Shown: positions 21,566 to 32,587 of the stretch, piece by piece
Numbering within the stretch: the first letter of the stretch is position 1
How the letters are laid out: each line of letters opens with the position of its first letter
Assembly (NCBI GenBank): GCA_943736015.1
Contig: OX031058.1
Location: 14,223,001 to 14,287,000, forward strand
Reading direction: 5' to 3'
DNA length: 64,000 nt
Origin: Tridacna crocea
Lineage: Eukaryota; Mollusca; Bivalvia; Cardiida; Cardiidae
Notes under the pieces: model-generated
Database searches by the model: none
Told to the model about the DNA's origin: nothing
The model's input: only the letters and a program-made list of their open reading frames with translations
Translations under genes and position numbers: made by a program

Positions 21566-21665
21566 TTAACCCTTTACCACACAACAAAACTTTAGACTGG
21601 TCCAAATTGAAAGCACTCCCAAACTAAAAAAAAGTTATTCATAAATTAAAATTTCTTCTTATCAA
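21566..21665 (+). repeat. TTAA-HP left-end fragment
   Basis: TTAACCCTTTACCACACAAC then AAACTTTAGACTGGTCCAAA; lost before the palindrome. Duplicate at 28219. Confidence 0.6.
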
Positions 21666-21777
21666 AGATCAAATGTTAGAAACAAGCAAAATACAGTGAA
21701 GATGTCTTGTTTGGGCCCTTATTGCTTTTCCAATACCTTGTTGATATGTAAGATATCCAAGCTAGAAAAGGGCACAA

Positions 21778-22006
21778 TTAACCCATTACAGCACAATCCC
21801 TACTTTTGACAACCCTGAGAAAAAAGCCTTTAGAAAACATTACAGGAAAAGGAGAAAATGCTGGTAACCAGCATTTTCTCCTTTTCCAACAATGTTTTTA
21901 ACCCTTCATAAAACAAATTTCAAATTTTCAGTCACTTTTATTTTGTCATCTGCAAATGCTTTCAATTTGGACAAGTCTAAAATTTTGTCGTTTGGTAATG
22001 AGTTAA
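21778..22006 (-). mobile_element. TTAA-HP MITE, class 1, full length
   Basis: TTAACCCATTACAGCACAAT to GGTAATGAGTTAA. Shares its right TTAA with the class 3 copy that follows. Confidence 0.87.
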
Positions 22007-22231
22007 CCCTTTACCCCATGAGGCATTTCTACGTTATCTCTAACTGACCCTAAATAACAGCATGGATGAAGCTGTTTCTTATATGAATATGACACCTTTG
22101 GAAAGCATTGAAAACATTGTGGCAAAAGGTGAAATTGATCTTCACGAGCAATTTCACCTTTTGCCACAAAGTTTTCCAAAGGCTCCTACAAGCCATGCGT
22201 AGAAATGAGTATCTATGGAGTAAAGGTTTAA
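22003..22231 (+). mobile_element. TTAA-HP MITE, class 3 palindrome
   Basis: TTAACCCTTTACCCCATGAG to GGAGTAAAGGTTTAA. The palindrome reads GTGGCAAAAGGTGAAATTG and pairs with CAATTTCACCTTTTGCCAC, different from class 1 on both arms. Confidence 0.82.
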
Positions 22232-22249
22232 CACAGTCTGGTTGTGTTA

Positions 22250-22482
22250 TAAAGGGTCAGTCCTGTAGCACACAATCAAAACTATTAATGTCCCGTATGA
22301 AGAATCTTTTTGAAAACGTCATTGGAAATAGAGAAAATGCTGGCAACAAGCATTTTCTCCATTTCCCACAATGTTTTCTACACTATCAAAGACCAATTCC
22401 TCCTTTGTTTCATTGTCTAATTGTTGTCTGCAAATGCTTTTAGTAAAATCTGACTTTTGTGTGCCTCTGGTGCAGAGTTTAA
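22250..22482 (-). mobile_element. TTAA-HP MITE, diverged
   Basis: AGCACACAATC...GAAAATGCTGGCAACAAGCATTTTC and GTTGTCTGCAAATGCTTTT. Ends at the TTAA used by the next copy. Confidence 0.6.
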
Positions 22483-22678
22483 CCCCTTACCAAACAATAC
22501 TCATTTTGAACCCATTACCACTCAATCCCTACTTTTGACGCCCTGGAAAAAGAAGCTTTTTGAAAACATTGTGGGAAAATGCTGGTAACCAGCACCACTT
22601 GAGCGACACTGAAATTGTCGTCTGCAAATGCTTTCAATTTGGACAGAGCTAAAATTTTGTCGTCTGGTAAAGGGTTAA
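22479..22678 (-). mobile_element. TTAA-HP copy present in Y1 but absent from Y2
   Basis: TTAACCCCTTACCAAACAAT to GGTAAAGGGTTAA. Internally composite: a second left end (CCCATTACCACTCAATCCC) starts at 22513, and the right palindrome arm is deleted. Copy 2 reads GAGTTTAATCATAG at 29126-29138 without it. Confidence 0.82.
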
Positions 22679-22911
22679 TCATAGAAAATTTTGTAGCATA
22701 ATTTCACAGTGGAAATAGCTGTTTTCTATTACGGGTCCACTACCTTGACAGGTTAAAAGAAAATCTTAACACAAAAGTCTGTTTGAGCCTATATTTTGAT
22801 GGCCACTCCATGTCTCTTTTGTTTTCTATACTTATAAGCATTGCTCCTTCAACTAGCAAAATATGATATGGGTTTTGACTGATTGATGGGTTGCATGATT
22901 TTTAACCCTTT

Positions 22912-23114
22912 AGACAGCTAAGTGCAACTTACTGACCTTCTGCGGACAGTGTAGATCAAAGATCAGACTGCACAAAACGTGCAGTCTGATCTTTGATCTA
23001 CACTGTCCGATAAGGAGATATTATTCCCCAAAACATAAATTTGAAATAGCAATACTTTGATATTCATATCGAATTTAAAATTTAATTTTAGTTATTTAGC
23101 AGGATTAAGGTTAA
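22912..23114 (+). mobile_element. ACTGCAC-palindrome element with TTAA ends
   Basis: TTAACCCTTTAGACAGCTAA start, GGATTAAGGTTAA end, and a perfect palindrome CGGACAGTGTAGATCAAAGA / TCTTTGATCTACACTGTCCG around AAAACG (22944-23010). It shares TTAA-CCCTT termini with TTAA-HP but not the interior. Confidence 0.7.
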
Positions 23115-23700
23115 CACCGTATTTCAACATTGTTATTTATATTCCATAGCCAGTACACCTATCAATGCTTTCCTGGAGTTTTTCTCTACCAGCACTCCAC
23201 ACAATATTCTTCCCAAGCCACTGGCTGCCTTCCCACATAGCCATTATCGAAACAATGGTCAGCAATGAGAGAGGAAAGGGTATGATTTTTTCTATCCATT
23301 GTGTATGCCAGTATTAACATTTTTTATGACCCCTAAAAGGTCTTGCAATCAGGAGGGTAGGTCTGTCCACCGACTGTAAATCATGCTTTTGCTCAACAGT
23401 TTTCGGACAAAACATTAAGGTTTTGTTGTTGTGCTAGCTTTGTTGTCGTCCACTTCATAATGTAACCACTGAGGCTTTGAAAAGGGGAACCCATACCATA
23501 AGGTCAAATAACTAAAAGATTATTTCTGAAAGAGTTGTTTCCCTTTTCTGACTATGGATTTTCACTGAAAATCAAGCAGCTGAGCGTTTACAACCATATA
23601 TGCTATGTTTTTGTTTATCAAGATCTGATAGTGGCCATCATGAAGTAGGGTGGTTATTTTAGAAACAGTTTTCGCCTCTCTATCCGTAACGAATATCCAA
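23115..23700. other. No recognisable feature
   Basis: Spacer between Y copies 1 and 2. Confidence 0.35.
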
Positions 23701-23703
23701 GTT

Positions 23704-23876
23704 TTAACTCTTTACCAAACGAGAAAATTCTAGATTGAAAGCATTAGCACAAAACAAAATATATGTGAAAAATTGAAATTTGGTTTGGGAAGGGTAGAAA
23801 ACATTGTGAGAAAAGGAGAAAATGCTGGTTACCAGCATTTTCTCCTTTTCCCACAATGTTTTCAAAAGGCGCATGA
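23704..23876 (+). mobile_element. TTAA-HP MITE, 3' truncated
   Basis: TTAACTCTTTACCAAACGAG; perfect palindrome apart from one base (GTGAGAAAAGG), then sequence diverges after CAAAAGGCGCATGAAG. Confidence 0.8.
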
Positions 23877-25375
23877 AGTTTTGAACATTTTTTTTTTTCA
23901 ATTTTAATTTTAAGTGAATGTGTGTAAAAATTCATTTCAATGCTTTTCTGGATGGCGCATGAGGTCTACGAGTGCCTGCGTAGAAGTGCCCGTTTAGTGA
24001 ATTTTTTTTTGTTTTTGTCTTTAGAACCTTTTGTATTTTTTTTTTTTTAATAATTTCATTTCAGTTGCAAAGGTAGTGAAATTTAAAATACAGAAAAACC
24101 TCGTTTTGTTGAATTGGGTATTTGCTTCGATCAGCTAGACTATCGCTCACGCTTAAGAGAAATTAATGGTCTAAGGGAGAAAACTCTTACACAGCTAATC
24201 TCTTTTTTATACGAGAGTAGCGTCCCTTATAAGTATGGATAGACTAAAACAAAAGGCGAACAACACTGCACCACACCGGTACAGATGATCGATAAATAGA
24301 CAATGCTTTCTTTTTATCGAGCTGATATGAATTATATTACATCTTTAATATTCAAATTATCAGAAGAGTGAAGCAAGCTGAAGCTTTCAAGGCAACAGAC
24401 ACAAAAGGGAACAGTTTAGGAGACTGCAAAATAGTTTGTAAGCTGACAGTAGTCTCCCTTTTCGTCACATTCGTTTACTAATCTAATACAGTCGACAAAA
24501 CTTAAGCGGTTTGGCAACTTATCAAGAAAAGATTTCGGTCAGAGTGCTTACGCCACCGGCAAATATAAATTAGGTAATGCAATATTTGATGAGTAGATCT
24601 AAATGTGATTTCACAGATCACGAAACGGTGTTTTGCAAATAAACATGTACATCTAATTTCGTTCAATAGATTTTTAGTAAATCGTCACAGATCGTTTAAA
24701 ACACACTGTAAACTATCGAAGATCGGCCGTAATAAAAATTAAAAGCAGACTATTGACCGCTAAAAACGTTAACAAAGCTCCAATGTGTCGTTAAGTTAAA
24801 GCCTAGACTTTTATTGCATATTGCCCAGCAAATGTATCCGTAGTTCGTTTGAAGGTTTTTTACCCCGAACCACTCGTACATGTATATGAAAACAAAATTG
24901 AAATGATTTATCGTCATACGCCATCAATGCAGATTATCTAGTTATATCAGTTGTTGTCATGAATTACTAGAATCTTTTTCACAGTCAAGCAAACACGAGA
25001 AGCTGCATGGATTACCAAAGTACAGCTGTGAAGTCCTAGTGTGATTTTCCGGTCATTTATCCTTGGGGTAACTTAGAGGGTAAAATAAGGGAGGTAACTC
25101 TTCATGACTTTGAGTTCTAGGATGTACGAGTTCCTTCCCTTTGACCGTTAAATGATCGAAGAATCCATTCCTGCAAGCTTCATATACACGAAATAGTTAC
25201 CTGAATATCCAAGCAATATAGGGTTTAACAGATTAAATCAAATAAAGAAATGTTAAGTTATTAAACAAATTCTATCAAAATAAGGGAAGCTGTCTGTTAC
25301 ATTCATTTAGAGGGGCAGAGCAGAGGTGGAAAGATTACGAAGTAAATAAAGATTTTAAGTTCACACTGAGGACTC

Positions 25376-25604
25376 TTAACCCTTTCCCAAACAATCCCTA
25401 GTTTTTACGACCATGAGATAGAAGCCTTTTAAAAACAATATTGGAAAAGGAGAAAATGCAGGTGACCAGCATTTTCTCCTTTTCCCACAATGTTTTATAC
25501 CCTGCTGAAATCAAATTTTAATTCTTGGGTTACATTCATTTAGTCGTCTGCAAGTGCTTTCAATTTGGACCTGTCTAAAATTTTGTCGTCTGGTAAAGAG
25601 TTAA
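25376..25604 (-). mobile_element. TTAA-HP MITE (duplicate of 18521)
   Basis: Same ends and the same GCAGGTGACCAGC apex as the Y1 copy; AAAAGGAG here where Y1 has AAAGGGG. Confidence 0.85.
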
Positions 25605-25864
25605 AAAAAAAGGAAATTCAAGACAATATTAGGGAAGGTTTAGCTCATGGTTGTTTTAGAATTAATAGTCTGGCTAAAATGCAATTAACAACTTATCACT
25701 TATGAAATGTCCTCTCAGTCTTGAATGTTTTATCAGTTATTCATTTTCTTTAACAGTTCTTGTAGCTAATGACTTGTGCAGACTCACTTCCCCACCACTT
25801 CATTTAGATACATTATTTATAGATGACAGGTTATTGATATTTTTCAGTATTTCCATCAATACTA

Positions 25865-26093
25865 TTCAACCCTTTACCAAACAGTCCCTGGTTTTTACGA
25901 CCCTGTGATAGAAGCCTTTTGAAAATAATGTGGGAAAAGGAGAAATGCTGGTTACCAGCATTTTCTACTTTTCCCACAATGTTTTCTACCCTGCTGGAAA
26001 CGAATTTCAATTTTTGGATCACGTTTATTTTGTCGGCTGCAAGTGCTTCCAATTTGGACCAGTCTAAAATTTTGTCATCTGGTAAAGAGTTAA
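25865..26093 (-). mobile_element. TTAA-HP MITE (duplicate of 19011)
   Basis: One A deleted in the left arm (GGAGAAATGCTGG), so pairing is imperfect here but not in Y1. Confidence 0.85.
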
Positions 26094-26320
26094 CCCATTA
26101 CCACACATCCCTACTTTTGACGACCCTGAAAAAAGAAGCCTTTTGAAAATATTGTGGGAAAAGGAGAAAATGCTGGTAACCAGCATTTTCTCCTTTTCCC
26201 ACAACGTTTTCTACTCTTTACAAAACAAATTTCAAATTTTTAGTCACTTTTATTATTTGTCCTCTGCAAATGCTTTTGATTTGGACTAGCCTAAAATACT
26301 GTCGTTTGGTAATGAGTTAA
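26090..26320 (-). mobile_element. TTAA-HP MITE (duplicate of 19236)
   Basis: Chained to the previous copy through one TTAA, as in Y1. Confidence 0.85.
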
Positions 26321-26638
26321 GCTTATTTCATCCAGATGTTTTATCTCTATAAAATCATTGCCTACCTCTTTAAACTGCCGCTTAACAAAATTTCCAGGAT
26401 ATCCAGAGATGGCAAAAAGTACTTTTTATGTCACTTTACACTTTTGCTTTTTGCATTATTCATATTTACCTACGATTCTGTACAATTTTAATGAAGTATC
26501 TAGAGCCTAAATGTTTATATTCCAACCTCTGTAGAGGTCTCAAAATACATGTACAAACCATTGAAACCCAGAGTGATTTATCATACACAGACTTGCATGA
26601 CTAAACAAGCTGATATGTGGTCTGTGGTACTGAAAGGG

Positions 26639-26864
26639 TTATCCCTTTACCAAACAACAAAATTTTAGACTGGGCTAAATTGAGAGTATTCGCAGACGAC
26701 AAAATAAACATGCCTAAAAATCTGAAACTGTTTTCTGAAGGGAAGAAAACATTGTGGGAAAAGGAGAAAATGCTGGTTACCAGCATTTTCTCCTTTTCCC
26801 TTTATGTTTTCAGAAGGCTTCTTTCAAAAGGTTGTCAAAAGTTAAGATTCTGTGATAGAGTTAA
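26639..26864 (+). mobile_element. TTAA-HP MITE (duplicate of 19785)
   Basis: Left TTAA mutated to TTAT; otherwise as in Y1. Confidence 0.83.
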
Positions 26865-27219
26865 AGACAGCAAAAAACGTTAGTCCATTTCAGCCTATGT
26901 ATTCTGTAGATGCTTACATAGTTGAAAACTTTTTGCAGATGCATTTAGCCCCACTTTCATAAAGAACAGCTTGCACTATTTATTATTGTATTGGAATGTT
27001 GAGTGCTGTGCTGAAATCATGACCAACAAAATTTGGCAACAAAGACAAAATAAGTGCATGTATATGAAGAAGTTGCTAGTTTGCCAACATGAAAGCATCT
27101 TTGAAAAAATATTTGAACACGTGACAAGGTGTTTAGACCTTCAAATGTTCTATATGACCCCAAAACTTTACATTCTCACTTTCTTTTATTCATTTGAACA
27201 GAGTCAAATGACTACAATA

Positions 27220-27645
27220 TAGCCTGCAGCCTGCACAGGCTTATCCAAGACGGCAGTTTACAACTACATTGGGTTTTGTACTACACTAGACTTGTACTAA
27301 ACAGAAAATTGCATAAAAACGGAAATTGTTTTTAGGAGTAGCCTGTGCAGAGTGCACAGGCTGATCCGAGACAGCACTTTAAGCCATTAGGTCATTACCA
27401 ATTGACAATATTTTAGGTTTGTCCAAATCATAAGCATTTGCAAAGGACAAAATAAAAGTGACTGAAAATTTGAAATTTGTTTTGTGACTAGTTGAAAACA
27501 TTGTGGGAAAAGGAGAAAATGCTGGTTACCAGCCTTTTCTTCTTTTCCCACAATGTTTTCTCAAGGCTTTTTTCTCAGGGTCGTCAAAAGTAGGGATTGT
27601 GTGGTGTCTGAATGCTCTTTTTCATGTATTGCAGGCCATATAAAA
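27220..27645 (+). repeat. GATCAGCC-type element split by a TTAA-HP copy (duplicate of 20366)
   Basis: GCCTGTGCAGAGTGCACAGG stem, MITE at 27392-27605, then GTCTGAATGCTCTTTTTCAT. Confidence 0.6.
27392..27605 (+). mobile_element. TTAA-HP MITE, right end deleted (duplicate of 20547)
   Basis: Runs to GATTGTGTGGT and then joins GTCTGAATG directly; Y1 retains AATGGGTTAA and more. Confidence 0.8.
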
Positions 27646-27899
27646 GAGCAGAGGTAAAAACACTGAAGTGTTTAGTGCAAGCCCCAAACTGTTATGACCT
27701 GTTATGAGACTGCTCCTGGAATATGCAAAACACTTATGAATAGCAGAAAGTTTTAGTGCAAGTCTGCATGCGTGGACTGCACAGGCTGACCTGAGTCGAT
27801 ACTTTTTGCAGATGTATTTGGCCTTTTTTTCATTTTTTCATAAACTATAGTTCTTATAAAAGCACCCCAACACATTTTGTTTAGCCTAAGCTTGTGCCA

Positions 27900-28140
27900 A
27901 GCCCTGGTAGCTCAGTCTGTATAATACAGGACTTGAGTACAGGGGTTCGTGAGTCCAAACCCTATTTCGATGATGATTATGCGAGAAACCAGACTGTGGC
28001 TTGGAAAGAAAACTGTGCAGAGTACTGGTAAAAGAGACTCTAGGAAAGCATCCATGGTGCACTAGCCCCCGCGATATAACTGAAACAATGTTGAAAAAGG
28101 CGTAAACACCACACCATCAATAAATCAACCTAATGCCTGT
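27900..28140 (+). mobile_element. tRNA-derived SINE (duplicate of 21247)
   Basis: Better preserved box B (GGGGTTCGTGAGTCCAAACC) than the Y1 copy; same tail CGATATAACTGAAACAATG. Confidence 0.78.
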
Positions 28141-28218
28141 ATTAATGAAAGGGTGGGGGTGTGGGGGGAATTACATTTTCTACAACAGCTCTCCTCTTCA
28201 TGGTGTAAGTCAGAATCC

Positions 28219-28330
28219 ATTAAACCTTTACCACACAACAAAACTTTAGGCTGGTCCAAATTGAAAGCACTCCCAAACTACAAAAGATATAAATCATTAA
28301 TTGAAATTTCTTCATATCAAAGATCAAATG
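28219..28330 (+). repeat. TTAA-HP left-end fragment (duplicate of 21566)
   Basis: TTAAACCTTTACCACACAAC then a lost interior. Confidence 0.55.
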
Positions 28331-28432
28331 TTAGAAACGAGCAAAATACAGTGAAGATGTCTTGTTTGGGCCCTTATTGCTTTTCCAATACCTTGTTGAT
28401 GTGTAAGATATCCAAGCTAGAAAAGGGCACAA

Positions 28433-28661
28433 TTAACCCATTACCACAAAATCCCTACTTTTGACAACCCTGAGAAAAAAGCCTTTAGAAAACATTACAG
28501 GAAAAGGAGAAAATGCTGGTAACCAGCATTTTCTCCTTTTCCAACAATGTTTTTAACCCTTCATAAAACAAATTTCAAATTTTCAGTCACTTTTATTTTG
28601 TCATCTGCAATTGCTTTCAATTTGGACAAGTCTAAAATTTTGTCATTTGATAATGAGTTAA
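28433..28661 (-). mobile_element. TTAA-HP MITE (duplicate of 21778)
   Basis: TTAACCCATTACCACAAAAT to GATAATGAGTTAA. Confidence 0.85.
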
Positions 28662-28871
28662 CCCTTTACCTCATAAGGCATTTCTATGTTATTTCTAACT
28701 GACCCTAAATAACAGCATGGATGAAGCCGTTACACCTTTGGAAAGCATTGAAAACATTGTGGCAAAAGGTGAAATTGCTCTTCACGAGCAATTTCACCTT
28801 TTGCCACAAAGTTTTCCAAAGGCTCCTACAAGCCATGCATAGAAATGAGTATCTATGGAGTAATGAGTTAA
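28658..28871 (+). mobile_element. TTAA-HP MITE, class 3 (duplicate of 22003)
   Basis: Palindrome GAAATTGCTCTTCACGAGCAATTTC is better paired here than in Y1. A 15-bp left segment is missing relative to Y1. Confidence 0.82.
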
Positions 28872-28889
28872 CACAGTCGAGTTGTGTTG

Positions 28890-29132
28890 TAAAGGGTCCG
28901 TCAGTCCTGTAGCACACAATCAAAACTATTAATGTCCCTTATGAGGAATCTTTCTAAAAATGTCATGGGAAATACAGAAAAACGCTGGTAACAAGCATTT
29001 TCTCCATTTCCCACAATGTATTCTACACTACCAAAGACCAATTCCTCCTTTGTTTCATTGTCTAATTGTTGTTTGCAAATGCTTTCAATTTAGAAAAATC
29101 TTACTTTTGTGTGCCTCTGGTACAGAGTTTAA
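28890..29132 (-). mobile_element. TTAA-HP MITE, diverged (duplicate of 22250); holds an empty site
   Basis: Ends GGTACAGAGTTTAATCATAG: the single TTAA (29129-29132) is where Y1 carries an extra 200-bp copy. Confidence 0.65.
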
Positions 29133-30739
29133 TCATAGAAAATTTTGTAGCATAAAATCATAGTGGAAATAGCTGTTTTTTATTACGGGACCACTACCTT
29201 AACAGGTTAAAAGAAAATGTTAACACAAAAGTCTGTTTGAGACTATATTTTGATGGCCACTCCATGTCTCTTTTGTTTTCTATATTTATAAGCATTGCTC
29301 CTTCAACTAGCAAAATACGCTTCGATTGAATTTCTTTGTTTTTCAGTACCTTTGATTATTTCTTTAATGTCCAGATGATATAAATAATACATTTTGTGTT
29401 CATATCTTTTCGTGGTCTACCTAGACTTTCACTTTCGCTTTAGACAGATCTAACGATGGTCTAAGGGAGAAAACTCCTACATAGTAAGTCTCTATTTATA
29501 CCAGAAGTTTCGTCCCTTATAAATGTGGTCAGACTAAGGCAAAAGGCGAACAAAACTTGGGTACCTGCAAAGATGGTCATGAAATAGACGAACGTTTTTT
29601 TTTTTTTCCCAGCTGATACAGATTACAGTCCCTTTTTTTGTAATTAGAAGATCTTAAAGACAAAATATCTGAACCATTCAAGACAACAATAAACGAGAGA
29701 ACGTAGTTTAGGACATTGAAAAATATTTTGTAAAGTGACAGTAGTCTCCCTTATTTCTCATATCATTCTTTTACTAACAGAAAAACCGCGGAACCTTTGA
29801 AGTAGAAATAAACGTTTTGGAAACTTATCAACTACAGAATATTACCAGTAAACGCAATGTAGGTAAATTTAATAATTTTTTGATTCTAGAGTAAATGTGA
29901 TTAAATGGACGAAATCTTGTAAATAAACACCTAGACGTGTATTCGTCGTTCACTAGAAACTTTTTAGTCAATGTTCACAGATCGTGTAAACGGGTTAAAA
30001 TTAATGTCGTAGATATATCGTTAAAAATCAATACACACTATTGACTTGCAAAATAACAAAATATAAGAAAGTTCTAATGCGCCGCGAGCTTTGAGCTACA
30101 ATATTCTTGATTATTCCTCAGCTAATTCATCCGACGAAATTTGTTTGGGGGGGGGGGGGGAAGAGTGGGCAGTATAATTTTATTCCGATCACTCGCACAA
30201 ATAAAAGCCAAGCTGAAATCATGCAGCAGATTAATCGTCATATGCCATCATTGTAGAAAATCTGACTATATTTTCATCAGGAATTAATAGAATCCTTTTC
30301 GCAGTCAACATTGGAGGCTGCATAGATAACCAAAGCACAACTGCGAATTCCTTTGTTATTTTCCGGTCATTTATCCTTGGGGTAATTCGAAGACAAGGGA
30401 GGTAACTCTTCATGAACTTTGGGAATAAGGATGTACGAGTTTTTTCCCTTTGACCATAAAATGATCAACAAAGCTTCACATGCACGTACATGAAATAGTA
30501 ACATGAATATCGACAAATGTATGGTTAAATATGTTAAATTAATATAGAAATGTTATGAAAAAAAACAAAACAGAAATTCCATAAAAAAAACGAGAAACTG
30601 CCTTTTACATTCTGTAAAAAGGGGGAGGGGGGGGGTTGAAAAATAAATAAGCAAGGAAATATATTAGACCATAAATTTAGATCACTCTGAGGCCTCAAAA
30701 TATTCCAATTTAAGACAGTATTGAGTATCATAGGGAAAG

Positions 30740-30965
30740 TTAACCCTTTCCCAAACATGCCCTTGTTTTTACGTGTCTGCAGTACAAGTCTTTTGAAAAC
30801 ACTGGAAAAAGGAGAAATTGCTCATAACGAGCAATTGCTCCTTTTCCCACAGTGCTTTCTACCCATTTGGAGAACTTTCTGCCATTTTTATCTGATTTGA
30901 AATTGTCGTCTGCAAACTCTTTGAGTTTGGAAGAGTCGGAAATTTGTCGTTTGTGAAAAGGTTAA
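30740..30965 (-). mobile_element. TTAA-HP MITE, class 2 palindrome
   Basis: TTAACCCTTTCCCAAACATG, ACGTGTCTGCAGTACAAGTC, palindrome GGAGAAATTGCTC...GAGCAATTGCTCC, end GTGAAAAGGTTAA. Confidence 0.83.
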
Positions 30966-31178
30966 GAGGGTAGGTAAAGCTCATGCTTGTTTCAAAAGTA
31001 ATGTTTTATCATATATGCAAAGTATGATTAATTTCTTGTTCAATGTCCTCTTTATTTTGATTTTTTTTTTTCTTTATTAAAGCTTTTTTAACTCATTGCA
31101 TGCAGGCTCACTTCCCCACCACTAAATCTATTTAAGATGACAGATTCACGTATTTGTTTGCATTTCCATCAATGGTAT

Positions 31179-31407
31179 TTAACCCTTTAACACATAATGC
31201 CGACTTTTGACAACCTTGCGAAATAGGACTTTTGAAAACACTGTGGGAAAAGGAGAAAATGCTGGAAACCAGCATTTTCTCCTTTTTCCACAATGTTTTC
31301 TAGCCTATCAAAGACATCTTCTACAATTTTAGCAATGTTAAGTTTTGGGTCTGCATATGTTTTGGATTCGGACAGGTCTAAAATTTTATTGTGTGGTAAA
31401 GGGTTAA
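31179..31407 (-). mobile_element. TTAA-HP MITE, class 1, full length
   Basis: TTAACCCTTTAACACATAAT to GTGTGGTAAAGGGTTAA. Apex GCTGGAAACCAGC. Confidence 0.85.
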
Positions 31408-31592
31408 GCATATTTCATCCAAATGTTATACCTCTGTAAAACTATTATACAGTATTTATCTCCATAACTTGCCACTTTAGGACATCAGAAATGGCAAAAA
31501 TGCTTCTACAGTCACAAATACACTTTCTGATTTGCATTGATCAAAATAAACTTTGATTCTGTCACATTTTTCATCAACTGTTCTAAGCATAA

Positions 31593-31998
31593 CACATCTT
31601 CGCCAGCCAAGTTTACGATCACTACGTGGATCTTACCTTGGCTGATTGAGCCCGATTTCGAGATTCCTGTGATGCGCCCTCTATTGGATGCGGGTTATTA
31701 CCCCCCTTTACATCATGTTTCTAAAAGCAAATGAAATATCGTTTTACAAACCGCTTACGAATACACATGAAGCGATAAGCAGACATCCACGTTAGTTTCC
31801 ATGTTTTACCTATTATTCGAAAGGTAGAGACCGTGTTCTGTTTTTATCAAAGATGAAATGCTACCAGCGATTTTATTCGATGCAGCTAGAGCTGGCTGCA
31901 TCCAATGAAAAGGCGTATCGGGGAGGTTGTAAAAATCAAGCTCAATCCGCCAAGGTAAGATCCACGTAGTGATTGTAAACTTGGTTCGCAAAGATGTG
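31593..31998. mobile_element. Fold-back transposon with long terminal inverted repeats and 5-bp CATAA duplication
   Basis: CACATCTTCGCCAGCCAAG at the left and its near complement CTTGGTTCGCAAAGATGTG at the right; the arms pair for at least 65 bp (CACTACGTGGATCTTACCTT is identical in both) and more loosely beyond. CATAA flanks both ends (31588-31592, 31999-32003). No transposase frame, so non-autonomous. Confidence 0.82.
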
Positions 31999-32064
31999 CA
32001 TAACAGTACACACGATTATAGTGTACAGTCTAATCCTTCTGTCTCTGCTTTTATTATCTTTAAA

Positions 32065-32297
32065 TTAACTCATTACCAAACGATATTATTTATTTAGGTA
32101 AGTCCAAATCGAAAGCACTTGCAGATGACAAAATAAAAGTGACTGAAAATTTGAAATTTGTTTTATGAAGGGGAGAAAACATTGTGGGAAAAGGAGAAAA
32201 TGCTGGTTACCAGCATTTTCTCCTTTTCCCACAATGTTTTCAAAAGGCTTTTTTTCTCAGGGGCTTCAAAAGTAGGGATCGTGTGGTAATGGGTTAA
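32065..32297 (+). mobile_element. TTAA-HP MITE, class 1, full length
   Basis: TTAACTCATTACCAAACGAT to GTGTGGTAATGGGTTAA. Palindrome of 66 bp is perfect. Confidence 0.88.
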
Positions 32298-32298
32298 A

Positions 32299-32480
32299 TT
32301 AACTCATTACCAAACGACATTATTTATTTTGGTTAGTCCAAATCGAAAGCACTTGCAGATGACAAAATAAAAGTAACTGAAAATTTAAAATTTGTTTTGC
32401 GAAGATACAAAAAAACAGTGTTTTCCAAAGACTTCTTCTTTTGGGTCGTTAAAAGTCGGGATTGTGTGGTGAAGATTTAA
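32299..32480 (+). mobile_element. TTAA-HP MITE lacking the central palindrome
   Basis: Both ends present (TTAACTCATTACCAAACGAC ... GTGGTGAAGATTTAA), but the interior goes from GCGAAGATACAAAAAAACA straight to GTGTTTTCCAAAGAC. The hairpin is almost entirely deleted. Confidence 0.8.
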
Positions 32481-32587
32481 TAATCAAATTAGTAAGGTGA
32501 AAGGATTTTCTGTTCAGTGTGTCAAAATAATCCTTGTTTCAACTCTTTCAAAGTCAAGTTTCAGTTTTTGAGTCACAATTATGATAA

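Larger units (their letters stand above)
17302..22863 (+). repeat. Segmental duplication block Y, copy 1
   Basis: High identity with 24136-29316 over most of its length, from TAGACTATCACTCACGCTTA to CCTTCAACTAGCAAAATA. Differences: an extra segment at about 20923-21087 with a GGGGTGCTGAGCACCCC hairpin, and an extra TTAA-HP copy at 22479-22678, both missing from copy 2. No conserved protein-coding frame was found. Confidence 0.88.
24136..29316 (+). repeat. Segmental duplication block Y, copy 2
   Basis: Aligns to 17302-22863 at an offset near 6,855, falling to about 6,640 after deletions. It keeps the fold-back edge, the conserved non-coding block (24957-25147), the SINE and most MITEs in the same order. 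Confidence 0.88.
29422..31560 (+). repeat. Segmental duplication block Y, copy 3 (diverged, shorter)
   Basis: Starts TAGACTTTCACTTTCGCTTT and keeps collinear islands: GGTCTAAGGGAGAAAACTC, AGTAGTCTCCCTT, the 30280-30456 block, then ATTTCATCCAAATGTTATA near 31410. Divergence is far greater than between copies 1 and 2. A G-run (30147-30160) interrupts it. Confidence 0.75.
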
